Origin: Liolophura sinensis
Taxonomy: Eukaryota > Mollusca > Polyplacophora > Chitonida > Chitonidae
Length of the DNA: 64,000 nucleotides
NCBI RefSeq assembly: GCF_032854445.1
Contig: NC_088302.1
Location: forward strand, 3,901,338-3,965,337
Direction of reading: 5' to 3'
This document shows, piece after piece, positions 36,536 through 47,755 of the stretch (its first letter is position 1; the number at the start of each line of letters is the position of its first letter). The notes below the pieces were generated by a model that saw only the letters and a program-made list of their open reading frames with translations, was not told the origin of the DNA and made no database searches. The translations under genes were made by a program, and so were the position numbers.

Positions 36536-36744
36536 TTGAGAAATTTGTCGGCGATGGAGAAATTGATAAGTTCAAAGCACTCAGAATAAAATAGTTTAAC
36601 TTGAACACGTTTTACTCGCCACAACAACCAAGTCGAGTTGGAAAACCTTTTTTAACTCCGACAACAGGAGAGTGACAGCGACATGCAAGGTGCACATGTC
36701 AGTGCGGAAACGTTTGTGAAAGTGTAGAGAAAGGTGCTCCTGTC
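36536..36744. promoter_or_regulatory. Shared promoter region of AAMP and the small divergent gene
   Basis: A likely untranslated first exon of AAMP ends at 36535 (minus sense TTTCTCAAG then gtaggg). The divergent gene's ATG is at 36745. The roughly 200 bp between them must hold both transcription starts. No TATA box is evident. This is an inference from gene geometry only. Confidence 0.4.
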
Positions 36745-38367
36745 ATGGCATTAGGGAAAGTGGGCAAGATATATCTGGGGTGGTAAGGATTCAAGTTGAC
36801 GCTGTTGACTATAACCATCGTCCATGTGTCTCTTGTCCTAATATGACAGCCATACCATGCAAGCAAACAAGGAAGCGTGTGATTATAAGAAGCACGAATG
36901 TGTGCGTAAATTGACAGTGTTGTTATTAACGCGATGCAACTGAGCGCAGCTAGCCCAAAGGCCATCGTGATGTGTAGTACTACAGGACTGTGATTGCGTA
37001 TATACCATAACACTCCTGTCTTGTTCCATAAACTTCCCTTTAACATATCTTTACCTCCATACACATTTTATCATTGTTTTACATGTGTTAATTTATAAAT
37101 CTGTATGAGCAATAGAAAAAGACATGCACATTTACTTTGTGACATTGTTTTAGAAAACAATTAGATTAATCTTCAGTACTGATAGTTTTGTCTATGTTAC
37201 ATTTATTCACTGTTTGATGAGGATTATTTTGAACTCTTTGTAGGTGTCCTGTGTTTAGTATGAAGCAAGATACGGTGGAAATCAAATTTTCAGATGTCTC
37301 ACATTAGGAGAGTGTTAAATTACACTGTCTACAGTGTAACCATAATCAGCTTGTGTAACGTTTGGACATTATGTTGCTGATTATAGACTCAGATTCATAC
37401 ACTGTAAACATCCTGAACTTGACTGTCATCAATAATGTTTTTCCTCCAAACATCCTCACTGAAACATCCCCACAGCACAAATGTTTTGTTTTGCATGGAG
37501 ATTAAGACAAACACATCTCATTTTATTTTATATGGTAATGTCTGCTTGATTCTTCTCCTACTTCAGGCAGGTGGAAGCGAAAGTCATACAGAGGCCTCAT
37601 CCCTTAGCATTGTTTTAATGTTACTGTATATTAAATGTGATGACATCGCAGCAATTTAAGTAATTCTAGACCAGCAACGTCTAATAAACTGCAGTTAATA
37701 TCACTGCATTTTGTTTTTTCACTGACTCCACTGTAAGCATGGGTCTAGGGAGCATTTAAGGTACTACTATTTAAGCATAAATGTAAATTTGTGTGAGCAG
37801 TTAGAATAAAACCCTAACGGAGAAAAATTGACAAGAGGCTGTATTTCATCAGTTATGTGTGACCATTTGTCAATTATCACACTGTCGGCACTTCTCTGGT
37901 CATACTAGTTACTCTCTGTGTTGTAGTCTTTTTATGTTGTCAATGTACAATTCATGCAGGAAGAGCCTTATTTGATTGGTCTGATAAATTCACTTGTCCA
38001 GAATCTTGTGATTCATCTCAAATCCTAATGCTATCGACAAAAGGAGAAGCTGGGTGTATCAAAACTCAGTGTCCTCATGGTAAAATACTTAGATGGCTTC
38101 TTCAACCGTTCAATTTTGAAAATCTAGAGTTGGGCTTTGAGTCCTCAAAGTTCAGTTTTACTGTGGAGCTTAATATTGTACATGCTATGAGCAACTGGAT
38201 GATGGTTTTGGGTTTCTTTTCTTTTTAGGGGAGGTCTTGTTGTAGTAGGAATACTTGCCTTTGTGCAGGCCAAGAGGCAGGTGACCCGAAATCGTGTTGA
38301 AGTGATGAACACTAAGAGGAGAGTGAGAGATGCCGTACATGCAGATGTCAGAGACGGCCCAAGTTGA
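36745..38367 (+). CDS. Small single-pass membrane protein, 2 exons, 58 residues
   Basis: Exon 36745-36782 encodes MALGKVGKIYLG plus TG, with a good donor gtaagg. Exon 38229-38367 follows a strong tract (ttcttttctttttag) and encodes GGLVVVGILAFVQAKRQVT, then RNRVEVMNTKRRVRDA and VHADVRDGPS before TGA. The phases fit (2 then 1), giving Trp at the junction. The predicted protein has a short N-terminus, one hydrophobic segment (about residues 12-29) and a basic, Arg-rich helical tail, like small mitochondrial or ER membrane proteins. AATAAA lies about 150 bp downstream (near 38521). I do not recognise the family. The gene is head-to-head with AAMP, with an intron of about 1.4 kb. The two-exon model is my inference from splice sites and phase. 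Confidence 0.62.
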
Positions 38368-38369
38368 CA

Positions 38370-41025
38370 GTCATAATGATAACTGTCTCCTACACTCCAC
38401 AGGCAGTGTGATGCAGTGTGACCAAATGTTGACTGTTGTATAGGTGTAAGCAAACTATTTCCAGGTATCCAGGTGTGCTTTAAAATGGACAGGTGGCAAG
38501 TTGTGAAATATTTGATGCAGAATAAAGTGCAGGTGGCTCTTTTTCTTAGATTTATTTGTAATACTTAATAAGTGTGCTGACGTTGTATGGAACCTTTCCT
38601 ATGTCATTTACCTCAGGCCCAATCTTTGTAGTGTATTGTTAATTACTGACTTTGTGTTCATGATTTGAGGGCACACTGGTAGTGTAGTACTCATATATTT
38701 GTGATGTAAATGATAGTGCTTCACTGTAGGAAGGTGATTACTTGAAAGTGTTAGTAGGACTGTTTTAGTCAAATAAATATAAGGCAAAACTCGAGGGTTG
38801 CAGTTGATGTTGATTGCTAAAACTAGGCTTCTACAGTACCAGCCACACTATATGTCAGCATTCCACTACCATTTACACCTTACCTTAGTTGTCGCAACCA
38901 TAAAGGTATAAATACACGAAACAACAAAACAACTCTTTGTCCAGTTTTCAAAATGAAGTCAAGAAATGTTCCTTTAACTATATATTGGGCAAAAAAAAAA
39001 GTTAATTTGAAAGCTGAGCGAAATTAGGTGTTGAAATATCAATGCAAGGGTTTCCATTTGACTGCAACGTATTAAAGAGAGACAGTGCTTGTGGTGGAAA
39101 GTTGTAGACTTTTCAAAACTGCAGATGCCCCTTTTAATCTTGGACTTGGATCACAGGCCTTGCAACCTCTCCTCATTAAGTTCACAAGGGCCTTGAAGAA
39201 TGATTGGGACAAGATGTTGTACTCAAACATTGTGCAAATATGGTAGGCAATCCGACGCCCAGTGCCGTCCAAGATATCCAGTAGGAGCCATCAGTGCTGT
39301 CCAAGATATCCAGTAGGAGCCATCAGTGCCGTCCAAGATATCCAGTAGGAGCCATATCCAAAGGAAGACCATGGAAGAACCTTGATGCCTGTTTTGTACC
39401 TAGGTACGTCTTCACACTGTTGTTATTGGTGCGACAGAACTCCAGTCAAGTACATGCAGTAACAGGGTGAGGGCAGAAAACATGATCCTTATGTTCTGAT
39501 CGTACTGGCGGATACTGGTCTTGTTGTTGCTGATGTTTTGGTTACTACTTGAGTAAGGTTCAATAGATAAGAGACACCGATGAATTGATCTTGTGTAGAA
39601 CTTGTCACCCCTTGGGTGTCCGGGATAAATGACAATCTGTAACGGCCACAGTTTGCTGTTGACGTTCAGGAAGTCTTGTGATGGTGGTCTTATGTTCGGA
39701 CTGATTGCAGGGATGTGAGTGAAGGTTGTGTGACGTGTATAGGTATACGCGTGCCCACGTTAGTTAAAAACACGTTACTAGGTGAATATTGAACGTTTCG
39801 CGACAACCTTTTACAGATGATGCTGTAGAATGCCTCTGACCGCATGTGAATGTACAGATTACATGGTTTTGCATACCTGTGTTAGTATGAATGTTTATAG
39901 GATGTATACCAAATTGCATCACTTCGTCTAGTATCATTACGTCATTTCACTGTGGTCTTTCAGCAAATGTTAGTAGCTACTGTTATGAGTTTTAAGTTTT
40001 TCAGAGTTGCGTTTTTTTTTTTTTTTTTGCTACGATTCTGGGCCTTATATACATGTATTCAGGTAAAATAATTTTAACACGACACGATGTGTCTCTTCCG
40101 ATAATTCCATCGTCTATAGAGACTTGTTTTTTTATTGTCTTCAGTAATAAAATAATGTCGATTTTATTTATGGCCTTGTTCCGGCTGTTACCATAATTCT
40201 CAGTCTACAAACGGAGTCATAATTGCGCACGATGATTAAGCATTCAACATTATTTATTGGCCGAACAAAGGACCGCCTTCTGTTTTACAAAACGGATCCC
40301 AGTATTAAATGACAGATGGAATCAATAATTCGAGAAATGGAAGTATTGTTGTCCGCAACAGTTTTCCAACCAACAAAGCTTTATGAAAGTTCATTGTAAA
40401 ATGTAGTAAGGTTGGTGTTGGAAAGCCGACATTTGGCCAAGATTCCATCTGCAAACCGTTAAACAATTATGCGGAAGGGTATATCGTCACGATGTCTGTC
40501 CGTCGGTCAGTAAGAACGACTTGGATAATCGCAATTTAAGCCCTGCCGCTTCTGATAAAAATTGTATATTTGGTATAAGTTCAAGTTGAGGTCATGGTTT
40601 CAGCAAAATTTCTATTTAAACTTGCGCTGTCACGATGAAATTTCTCGTATCGATGGCAACCAACTGGAAAGAGGAAATTTCAACAACATTCTGGAGCTGT
40701 TTGTTTTCTTACTTTATTACAACTGCCTGAAAATGACAAGATTCGATAACACAATCTCTGCAGAAATCAAAGCCCTTTACCTGAAAGGATTTTACATTTG
40801 GCATGCCGGTTTATATTGAGATCCACTAAACTAAGGTTTCTAAACTGTTAAACGAACTAAGTTCTTCCTAAACGTTGGTTGATATGTACGAATATATATT
40901 TCAAGAAATTTTGCGCACACTATCCCAGTAAGTCGGCATAATGCATTAAAGGTATAAGTTGTGTTTCAATTAGCTTCATCTGGATTTGTCGTGGTGAAAA
41001 TGCTCATTTTTCAAGACATCTGGCG
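38370..41025. other. Intergenic, no gene recognised
   Basis: Short ORFs only (for example 39072-39272 minus and 40562-40819 plus), with no recognisable family. A 32-bp unit, GCCGTCCAAGATATCCAGTA plus GGAGCCATCAGT, is present three times at 39262-39357. A poly-T run lies at 40012-40028. Confidence 0.5.
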
Positions 41026-41029
41026 ATCT

Positions 41030-41240
41030 GTTTTAGAGTCGTCATAGTTGTATCTAATTCTGCTTAGCCTGGGATTAGGGGATGTAAAAGCAGTCTTTTA
41101 CAGGTTGCATCTACAGGTTGCATTTATGAACACTTCCAGTGAAAGAGCGACTGAGATACCTGTGTATTGTATGTGACCGAGAAATTAATCAGGGACTTTG
41201 AAATAACTTCGCATTTTCTGGCTAACTTACAGCTATTAGC
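41030..41240 (+). repeat. Dispersed repeat, copy A
   Basis: This segment aligns with 45455-45680 in the same orientation: shared blocks include TTAGCCTGGGATTAGGGGAT / TTAACCTGGGGCTAGGGGGC, TTTATGAACA and GCGACTGAGATACCT. Copy B lies just downstream of the RT pseudogene, so this could be the 3' end or a terminal repeat of that retroelement. Confidence 0.65.
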
Positions 41241-41448
41241 TCAATGTTACCTGTTATTACTGTTTTGAATGCAATACATGCGTCGAAACAGACATTCGTA
41301 GGCCGTTCACTAATAGGGACGCTCCATATCAATAATCGCAAGGCCAATACTCAAAAACTAGGTTTAACACAAACACCAAAGAACTAAGAAAGTATTTAAG
41401 GCACGAAATTAAGACTGAATCATACAAAGAGAAGCGTTCAAACAGTTA

Positions 41449-41490
41449 AGTTCGGTGTAAAACACCAATCAAAAAAATAAATAAATACGA
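41449..41490 (+). mobile_element. SINE tail fragment
   Basis: Only the last ~40 bp of the SINE remain (GTGTAAAACACCAATCAAAA then ATAAATAAATA). Confidence 0.6.
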
Positions 41491-41884
41491 CCATGGGAGC
41501 TGGAAGTTTATCCATTACGATCCCTGTCGTCGTCCATTCTTGTTTGTTTTCTAATTTCTTACTGTTTTGGCCTAGCTTAAGTTCTGGAAGATACCGGCAC
41601 CCTGCCCAAAATTTAAGTCCCGCTCATTCGACGATTTCGTTTTCCTGTCACCCCAGGAATGGCTGTCCCCATTGGTCGGCCCATTTATAGTTCTCCATGA
41701 AGCTATCTAGTAGTATCTGTAGGCGTAAACCAATAACTCATTTGCGATAGAAAAGATCGATCCATTGGTGCTAGGATCTTTTTGGCTGTACCAACGGCTA
41801 GACGCTGTTCGCAATTTGTTGGATTCACCGTTATGGAACGGAAGCTGTAGGTGGCACCCTGAAAAACTGCTTTCTTACCATTAC

Positions 41885-42110
41885 CAAAGTTTTTAACAAA
41901 GCAATTTGTTCTATGTTGTCAACAAAGTACTTTGTTAAATTAGTTCTAACAAAGTCACTTTGTTCATTCATTTAACAAAGTAATGTGTTAATTTAACAAA
42001 CTAATATGTAAACGTTTAACACACTGGTTTGTCAGATTAGTAAACTGTTTTGTAGCAATTGTACACAGTAATCTGTTAATTCAACAAAACTGTTTATTAC
42101 TATCGCAAGG
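41885..42110. repeat. Cluster of AACAAAGT/ACTTTGTT palindromes
   Basis: At least six short interrupted palindromes of the type AACAAAGTNACTTTGTT occur within about 220 bp (for example AACAAAGTACTTTGTT at 41920-41936 and AACAAAGTCACTTTGTT near 41947). The same palindrome, AACAAAGTGACTTTGTT, recurs alone near 50192. Confidence 0.7.
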
Positions 42111-42289
42111 AAATGTGCAAAATTCAACGTAGTAACTTGTTAGCTAATCTCTTTAATTTAACTACCTAGAACTGAACAATTAACGTAATCTGCAGATAAA
42201 TAATACTAATTTGTCGTCTGGATTTGTTCACTGTCACACATAAAGCTTATTACCATTGACGTTCTCATCCATAGGCAGTAATGCACTCG

Positions 42290-42540
42290 CCACTAACTAC
42301 ACTGGTCTGTAACCAGTACTTCATTGCTTCATAACCAGTACCATACTGCTCTATAACCAGTTGCCCAAATAACCAGTAACACAATGCTGTGTAACCAGTG
42401 ACACACTAGCCTGTGACCAGTGACACATTGCCCTGTTGGCACTGTCATGCACAACTGTGTAGCCGGCAGCATCCTGCTCTATAGCTAGGAGCGGACAGCA
42501 TGCTCTTTGACCAGCAACACAACCAATGGACAACTCCATC
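42290..42540 (+). repeat. Degenerate ~20-bp tandem repeat
   Basis: Loose repeats of a unit like TGTAACCAGTGACACACTGC, about ten copies with many substitutions. Confidence 0.6.
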
Positions 42541-42544
42541 TGTT

Positions 42545-43195
42545 AACATACTGGTTTGAAACTAACGAGATGCCATGCAATCATAATAACACACTGCGGA
42601 TAATGAAACATTCATGGTGTACAGAAGCACACATTACATTTATTAATGTCAAATAAAATAGTAATTACAAATCCATACATTCATTTTCTTGGCTTATCTA
42701 TTTGACTAATATCTCTTCACCAATTGTCCAATAAATTAGCATAAATTCAATAACACATAACCAACCAGAGAGAAACTGAATTATTCGTTGAGCTCGTAAT
42801 GTGTGTTTTCAAAGATTACTTAAAAGAAAAAGTTAGACTAAACACTTTTTTACATGTTTCTAAGACAGCGTCACGCCAATATTTCGAACTTACAGCCCTA
42901 CCCTGATTACTTCAGTGTTTAGTCAGAATTCCTCTGGAATTTATTCTCCACGTGAGAAACGATTTAGCTAGCAAGTTATCATCTTGCTGCAAGAAAGGCT
43001 GCTACAAGCTATCACGTCTTGTACCTCCTATTTACTCTAAAAGACCTACACTCATATCTTTGGCCACAGCAGTTCGAAGGAACATGTAGAGCACCCCTGC
43101 ACGTTTCTCACGTTGAAAACAAGATCAAATTTGAATAGTGAATTGAGAACTTCGCGAATTGCTGTGATTGTACCCAAGAGGATCTGTCCAAAAAG
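42545..43195. other. Intergenic, nothing recognised
   Basis: AT-rich sequence without an ORF of interest. Confidence 0.45.
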
Positions 43196-43208
43196 TATGG
43201 AGTTGACG

Positions 43209-43378
43209 TTCAAGTCCAGGTCATACTGGCTTCCTCTCTGGCCGTAAGTGGGAAGGTCTGTCAGCAACCTGCGGATGGTCGTGGGTTTCCCCCGGGCTCA
43301 GCCATCATAATGCTGTCGTATAAGCAAAATATTTCTGCGTACGGCATAAAACACCAATCAAATAAATAAATAAATAAA
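43209..43378 (+). mobile_element. 5'-truncated SINE with 13-bp target duplication
   Basis: The SINE begins inside the B-box region (TTCAAGTCC) and ends in (AAAT)n. The 13-bp sequence TATGGAGTTGACG flanks it exactly (43196-43208 and 43379-43391). The tRNA head is missing, so this copy was 5'-truncated at insertion. Confidence 0.88.
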
Positions 43379-43391
43379 TATGGAGTTGACG

Positions 43392-44287
43392 AAAGCATTG
43401 GGTTAGAAGTCCTTGTGAAGGGAAAGGGTAACCCTATATGAACATGGGCCCTTTTGGTCCAGTGGGCTTGGCAGCAAAATTAAAGAGTGACATCGCTAAA
43501 AATTTACTGATTCATTTGTATACTCATAGATTTTATCAGGAAATAATAAAATGCTACATTACTACATGTTGGTGCTTACAGTTATCCATGAATAAACCCA
43601 AATAATGGTCCTTACAATTATACATGAATAAACGAATGTTTCTGACCTTTCAAAGTTAAAATACTGAAAATAAAAAATAAAAAACAAAGGGTAGCATCGA
43701 AATTATTAAGCTTGTTGGTATGAAAGGAAGTCGGCAGGATTATTTTACACCAACTGGAAATCTTGGACAATCTGTAAAACACCAATGAAAATTTGAGAAC
43801 ATACCACCAACATTTCGACACCGAGAGACAGAACTGCACAGTGGATAGAACATACAAGTATACTGGAAGATGCAAGTAGCAGAATTTATCTAGGCCTAAG
43901 GCTGTACATTTCAATCCCTCTTTATTTCAATTTTCAGTAGGCCTATCTGTTAAATGTATATCATCAATTCTACGTCGTCATAGGTTTACGTCACTCCAGA
44001 ATCTGGTTATGTTGCGCTTATGAGTTTCACGTCAGTGCGCTCTTGACTTCACAACGTGTAGTTGAATTGTATGGTCTCGATTCTATCGCAGCTTTATTTG
44101 GTAATTTTCTGTTAGGAGACCCTGCCATTCCTGATTTATAGACGGAAATATTGCTCTTTGCCTGTGGAGTAGTCCCCACATGCGATAACTGGGTCGGCCA
44201 TCTTACTTACGAGAGCTTGACAAGAAGTAAAGTCATTTTGGAATAAGTATTGTTGTGCCATAACAAAAATATTCAGGTGTCAACTGC
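43392..44287. other. Intergenic, nothing recognised
   Basis: The short minus-strand ORF at 43914-43618 (98 codons) has no recognisable motif. Confidence 0.45.
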
Positions 44288-45211
44288 ATGTGGATTCTTA
44301 ACAACTCCAAGCGCCTTACAGAAGAACTTGATGCCCATGTGCATATAACGTACAAAGACGTATCCACATCGGATTTCTCTACTCTCTGTACTACAATTCC
44401 ACACAATGATCTTGTTGAAAGAATATCGTCGTTAATTGTCTCGGTATTTACTAAAACAGGCCACCGTTACATTAACGTCAGAAGCAACAAGGCTTTCTTT
44501 AGTTCTACTCTTTATAAAGGTTACCACTCATGGGATGTTACATTATTTATTGAATTACTTGAATTTCTCATTAACAACATCTATGTAAAAATTCGGGGAT
44601 ACCATTTACCAACAGTGCATAGGTACCAGTGGGTACCAACTGTGCGCCTCTTTTGGCAAACCTATACCTGTTTTCATATGAATATGACTATATGCAGATA
44701 TTACTTAAAAGTACTATTTTTATAGCTCGATCCTTTTTATTTACCAAGCGGTATATTGATCTACTGGCGTTAAATAATCCCCATATTGCTGAAACGGTGA
44801 AGGAAATCTATTCGCCTTCATTGGATTCAAAGGAGACAACAGATAGTCGTGATGGTACATCTTATTTGGATCTATATCTGTACAAAGACGAACAAGGCCT
44901 CCTTTCACACCGCCTTTATAAAAAGGGATAATTTCAACTTTGATATTGTAAATTATCCTTATTTGGATAGCAATATACCAAAGGGTCCTGCATATGGCGT
45001 ATACATATCTCGCCTTGTAGCATTTGTCAGATCTTGCGTAAACTGTGATGACTTTAATCTGCGTCACAAGGTGTTAGTTCAAAAACTAGTTTGTCAAGGA
45101 TACTCCATCAAACGCCTTCATTCTAAGTTTCTCAAATTTTACAATGTGTATAACACTCTCATTGGCAGGTATGGACAGAGCGCTCAGATTCTATGGCGAT
45201 CTGCATTGTGA
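44288..45211 (+). pseudogene. Reverse transcriptase relic (Penelope-like, tentative)
   Basis: Three overlapping plus-strand frames (44288-44725, 44629-44931, 44849-45211) together read as one RT of the kind with DFSTLxTTIPH, KAFFSxTLYKGYxSWDV, MGTNCAPLLANLYLFSYE and SYLDLYLYKDEQGLL. Frameshifts separate the blocks, and the catalytic box reads RYIDLLALNN, lacking one of the two aspartates expected in a YxDD-type motif. The element cannot be active. The assignment to Penelope-like elements is from general resemblance. Confidence 0.72.
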
Positions 45212-45454
45212 TCAACCACAAAGACGGCGCTGTTATCCTCATGTACATATCTATCGCATACATGGTATTTAACGACACAGATGGCGCTGGTTGCCGAGTG
45301 TAACCGTTTATCTTGTAGACAGCTTTTATACAGACCAGTATGTAATGTGTAACATCACAGATGGCTCCTCCTGTAGTATGAGATCCTTACATATTACAGG
45401 GAAAGACGTAATCGTCCGTTACTTTTGAATTACAATCTGTTCGCTTAAGGTCTG

Positions 45455-45680
45455 TAACGCTCGTCATTTTCGAACTGTACCTAATACCGCTTAACCTGGG
45501 GCTAGGGGGCGTAAAGGCAGCCATGACCATTATATCTGGGTGATGCCTTTATGAACAGTTGCAATCAAAGCGCGACTGAGATACCTTGTTTAATTGTTAT
45601 TTGACCTGGAACTCATTCATGGACCACGTATTTGAACTTTGTCTGCCAGGCATCATTGAAAACTGATGACCGCTTCTCTC
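45455..45680 (+). repeat. Dispersed repeat, copy B
   Basis: Direct copy of 41030-41240 (see there), beginning about 240 bp after the RT relic. Confidence 0.65.
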
Positions 45681-45761
45681 TTGTGTATTACCCGCTTTGT
45701 TTCCTATTTGTGTAATTTCTTACATACCTTTCTCTTTGGGAGCTAGTGTTAAACCATTGTT

Positions 45762-46214
45762 TTGGAAATGGATCTTGTGATTATCGACTTGGGACGCCCT
45801 TTATGGACTAAGAATGGTATACGAATATCGGACATGACATTTATATCATGTATACTGCAGACCCTGCAGTGCGCGTGCTTGAATTGTAGAGGCCTACCGA
45901 AAATGGATTCTGTCTCTAAAGAGATGAATAACCCACCGGGTATGAACGAAAATGATATCCTTCGTTTGTCTGACTGATTGAATCCGTCAGAAAACAGACC
46001 TGTCAGGGTTAGTGAAAATCATGTCAACATGCCAGTGTTCTCCATTCAAAACCTGGTGTCTGTCATGACGGCAGAACGAAAAGAGCAACAGGCGAGTTTG
46101 TCACTATTAGCAAAATTTATCGCCTAAATGGGTAATGCTTGGGAAAAAAACCGCTGATACTGTAAGAGCTTTGGCAATGGTACAATTCAATCAGGACAGC
46201 CGTCCCTAAAAAGA
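45762..46214 (+). pseudogene. DIRS-like retroelement relic, 5' part
   Basis: An ORF (45762-45977) and the following plus-strand sequence are continuous with the DIRS-like coding relic beyond the inserted Tc1-like element. The segment has no diagnostic motif of its own; it is placed by continuity across the TA insertion site. Confidence 0.4.
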
Positions 46215-46216
46215 TA

Positions 46217-47753
46217 AACTCTGTCAAAAAAGAAACGCAACCCCCGTATTGTAGAGATTTTAATATTTAGTTTTAAGACGGCACAACTTTTTTCTTATTG
46301 AAGACAGAAGTCAGAAATTTGGCAGAATAATAATCAAGATGGTCATGTTTAAAACTGTCTTTTCAAAAGTCATCTCACAGACACCAGTTGCTCACCAGGG
46401 GGCGTCTTCCTCAGTATCTCGTATGACCACCACGAGCTGCAATCACTGCACGGCATCTCCTTGGACAAGAACGGATAAGACGCCGGATTCTCTCCTGGGG
46501 AATGGCCCTCCACTCCTCCTGTAACGCAACGGCGAGCTGTTGAAGCGTCTGTGGCGGTGGCTGACGTTGACGCACGTGTCGATCCAGAGTATCCCACAGG
46601 TGTTCAACAGGGTTGAGGTCTGGTGATTTAGAGGGCCACGGCAAGACATTGACGTTGGAATCCTGCAGAAAGTTCATTGTTGCACGTGCAGTATGACGCC
46701 TGGCGTTGTCCTGTTGAAAAAGCTGTGTCTGTCGGTCAATAATGGGGAGAAGGTGAGGCTGTAACACGTGGTTGGTGTAACGTTGGGCTGTCAGGTTCCC
46801 TGGAACGATCACCAAGTCTGATTTCTGGTTGTACGAGATGGCTCCCCAAAACCATAAGACTGCCTCCACCAAATCTGTCCACCTGTCCATCCGGACGCAG
46901 ATGGGCGCAAAGCGTTCATGACGTCTCCTATACACACGCTGTCTTCCGTCGTGACGTGTCAAAAGAAAACGGGATTCATCAGAAAACCAGATGCGCCTCC
47001 AGTTTTGTAAAGTCCATATCCTTACGTTGTTGCACCACCTGAGTCGTAGGCGTCGATGTAAGAGGCGTAGTACAGGTCCAACAACTGGTCTACAGGCACG
47101 TAAACCCGCTTCTTTCAGACGGTTCCTAATCGTCTGAGCCGACATTCTCCTCAAACCTGGTATTTGTGTGGCAGTCACGGTTGGTAGGGCATGCCGATTA
47201 CGCAGGTGAAGGACCCGGATGTACCGATCTTGAAGTGGGGTCGTGATTCTTGGCCTTCCACTTCTCGGGCGATCGTTGGTCGAATTAAAGTTGTTGTAAC
47301 GGCTCCAAAGTCGGGATATCGTTGTTTTGTGAACATTTAGGTGTCGTGCAATAGTGCCAAAACTTTCTCCGGCTTGAAGACGACCAATGGCGATATTTCG
47401 GTCGGCAGCACTCAGTTGCGGCATTTTACCGACTGCCTTTCGTCGACGAATATATGAATAAAATACGAAAGCACATGGGTTTTTATACACCCCCACACTA
47501 TAACTGCCATTGACATGATTTGCATGTAAATGGTTCTGTGTGCGACGTCAATAGGGTCAGTCCATGCGTTGTGACGTCATAAGCAATAAAATACACTTAG
47601 GAGAGATAAGGCAGTTGTTTGGATGGTAATCTTCATTAAAAACGTGTATAATTTCATTACATTTGGCTAAAATTTAGTTTGGAAGCAATAACTTTATTCG
47701 AACGAATTTTTGATATCCGAGGACAGGGGTTGCGTTTCTTTTTTGACAGAGTT
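46217..47753 (-). mobile_element. Tc1/mariner-like element (copy 2), TA target site
   Basis: Identical 28-bp inverted termini (46217-46244 and 47726-47753, starting AACTCTGTCAAAAAAGAAAC) are flanked by TA at 46215-46216 and 47754-47755. The element is 1537 bp and carries a nearly intact minus-strand transposase. It is inserted into the DIRS-like relic. It belongs to a different subfamily from copy 1: the termini and protein differ. Confidence 0.94.
46411..47424 (-). CDS. Tc1-like DD34E transposase, 337 residues
   Basis: The chosen start is the ATG at 47424 (MPQLSAADRNIAIGRL), the usual Tc1 start; the frame stays open further upstream. Features in order: helix-turn-helix IARHLNVHKTTISRLWSRY, GRPR-like DRPRSGRPR, second HTH region, FSDESRF (first D), FQQDNARRHTA (second D) and SPDLNPVEHLWD (E), with 34 residues between the second D and the E, ending in ARGGHTRY. 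The segment TDLVEAVLWFWGAIS stands where the family has a Gly-rich FGGGSxMVWG motif. That motif is readable in another frame over the same bases, so two compensating indels have swapped about a dozen residues out of frame. The ORF is otherwise full length; activity is doubtful. Confidence 0.9.
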   Translation of the reverse strand: MPQLSAADRNIAIGRLQAGESFGTIARHLNVHKTTISRLWSRYNNFNSTNDRPRSGRPRITTPLQDRYIRVLHLRNRHALPTVTATQIPGLRRMSAQTIRNRLKEAGLRACRPVVGPVLRLLHRRLRLRWCNNVRIWTLQNWRRIWFSDESRFLLTRHDGRQRVYRRRHERFAPICVRMDRWTDLVEAVLWFWGAISYNQKSDLVIVPGNLTAQRYTNHVLQPHLLPIIDRQTQLFQQDNARRHTARATMNFLQDSNVNVLPWPSKSPDLNPVEHLWDTLDRHVRQRQPPPQTLQQLAVALQEEWRAIPQERIRRLIRSCPRRCRAVIAARGGHTRY

Positions 47754-47755
47754 TA

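Noticed and set aside
36699..37064. 121-codon minus-strand ORF with a hydrophobic segment
   Set aside because: It runs antisense to the first exon and intron of the small divergent gene, has no family match, and lies outside the AAMP exon chain. It could still be real, but I see no support.
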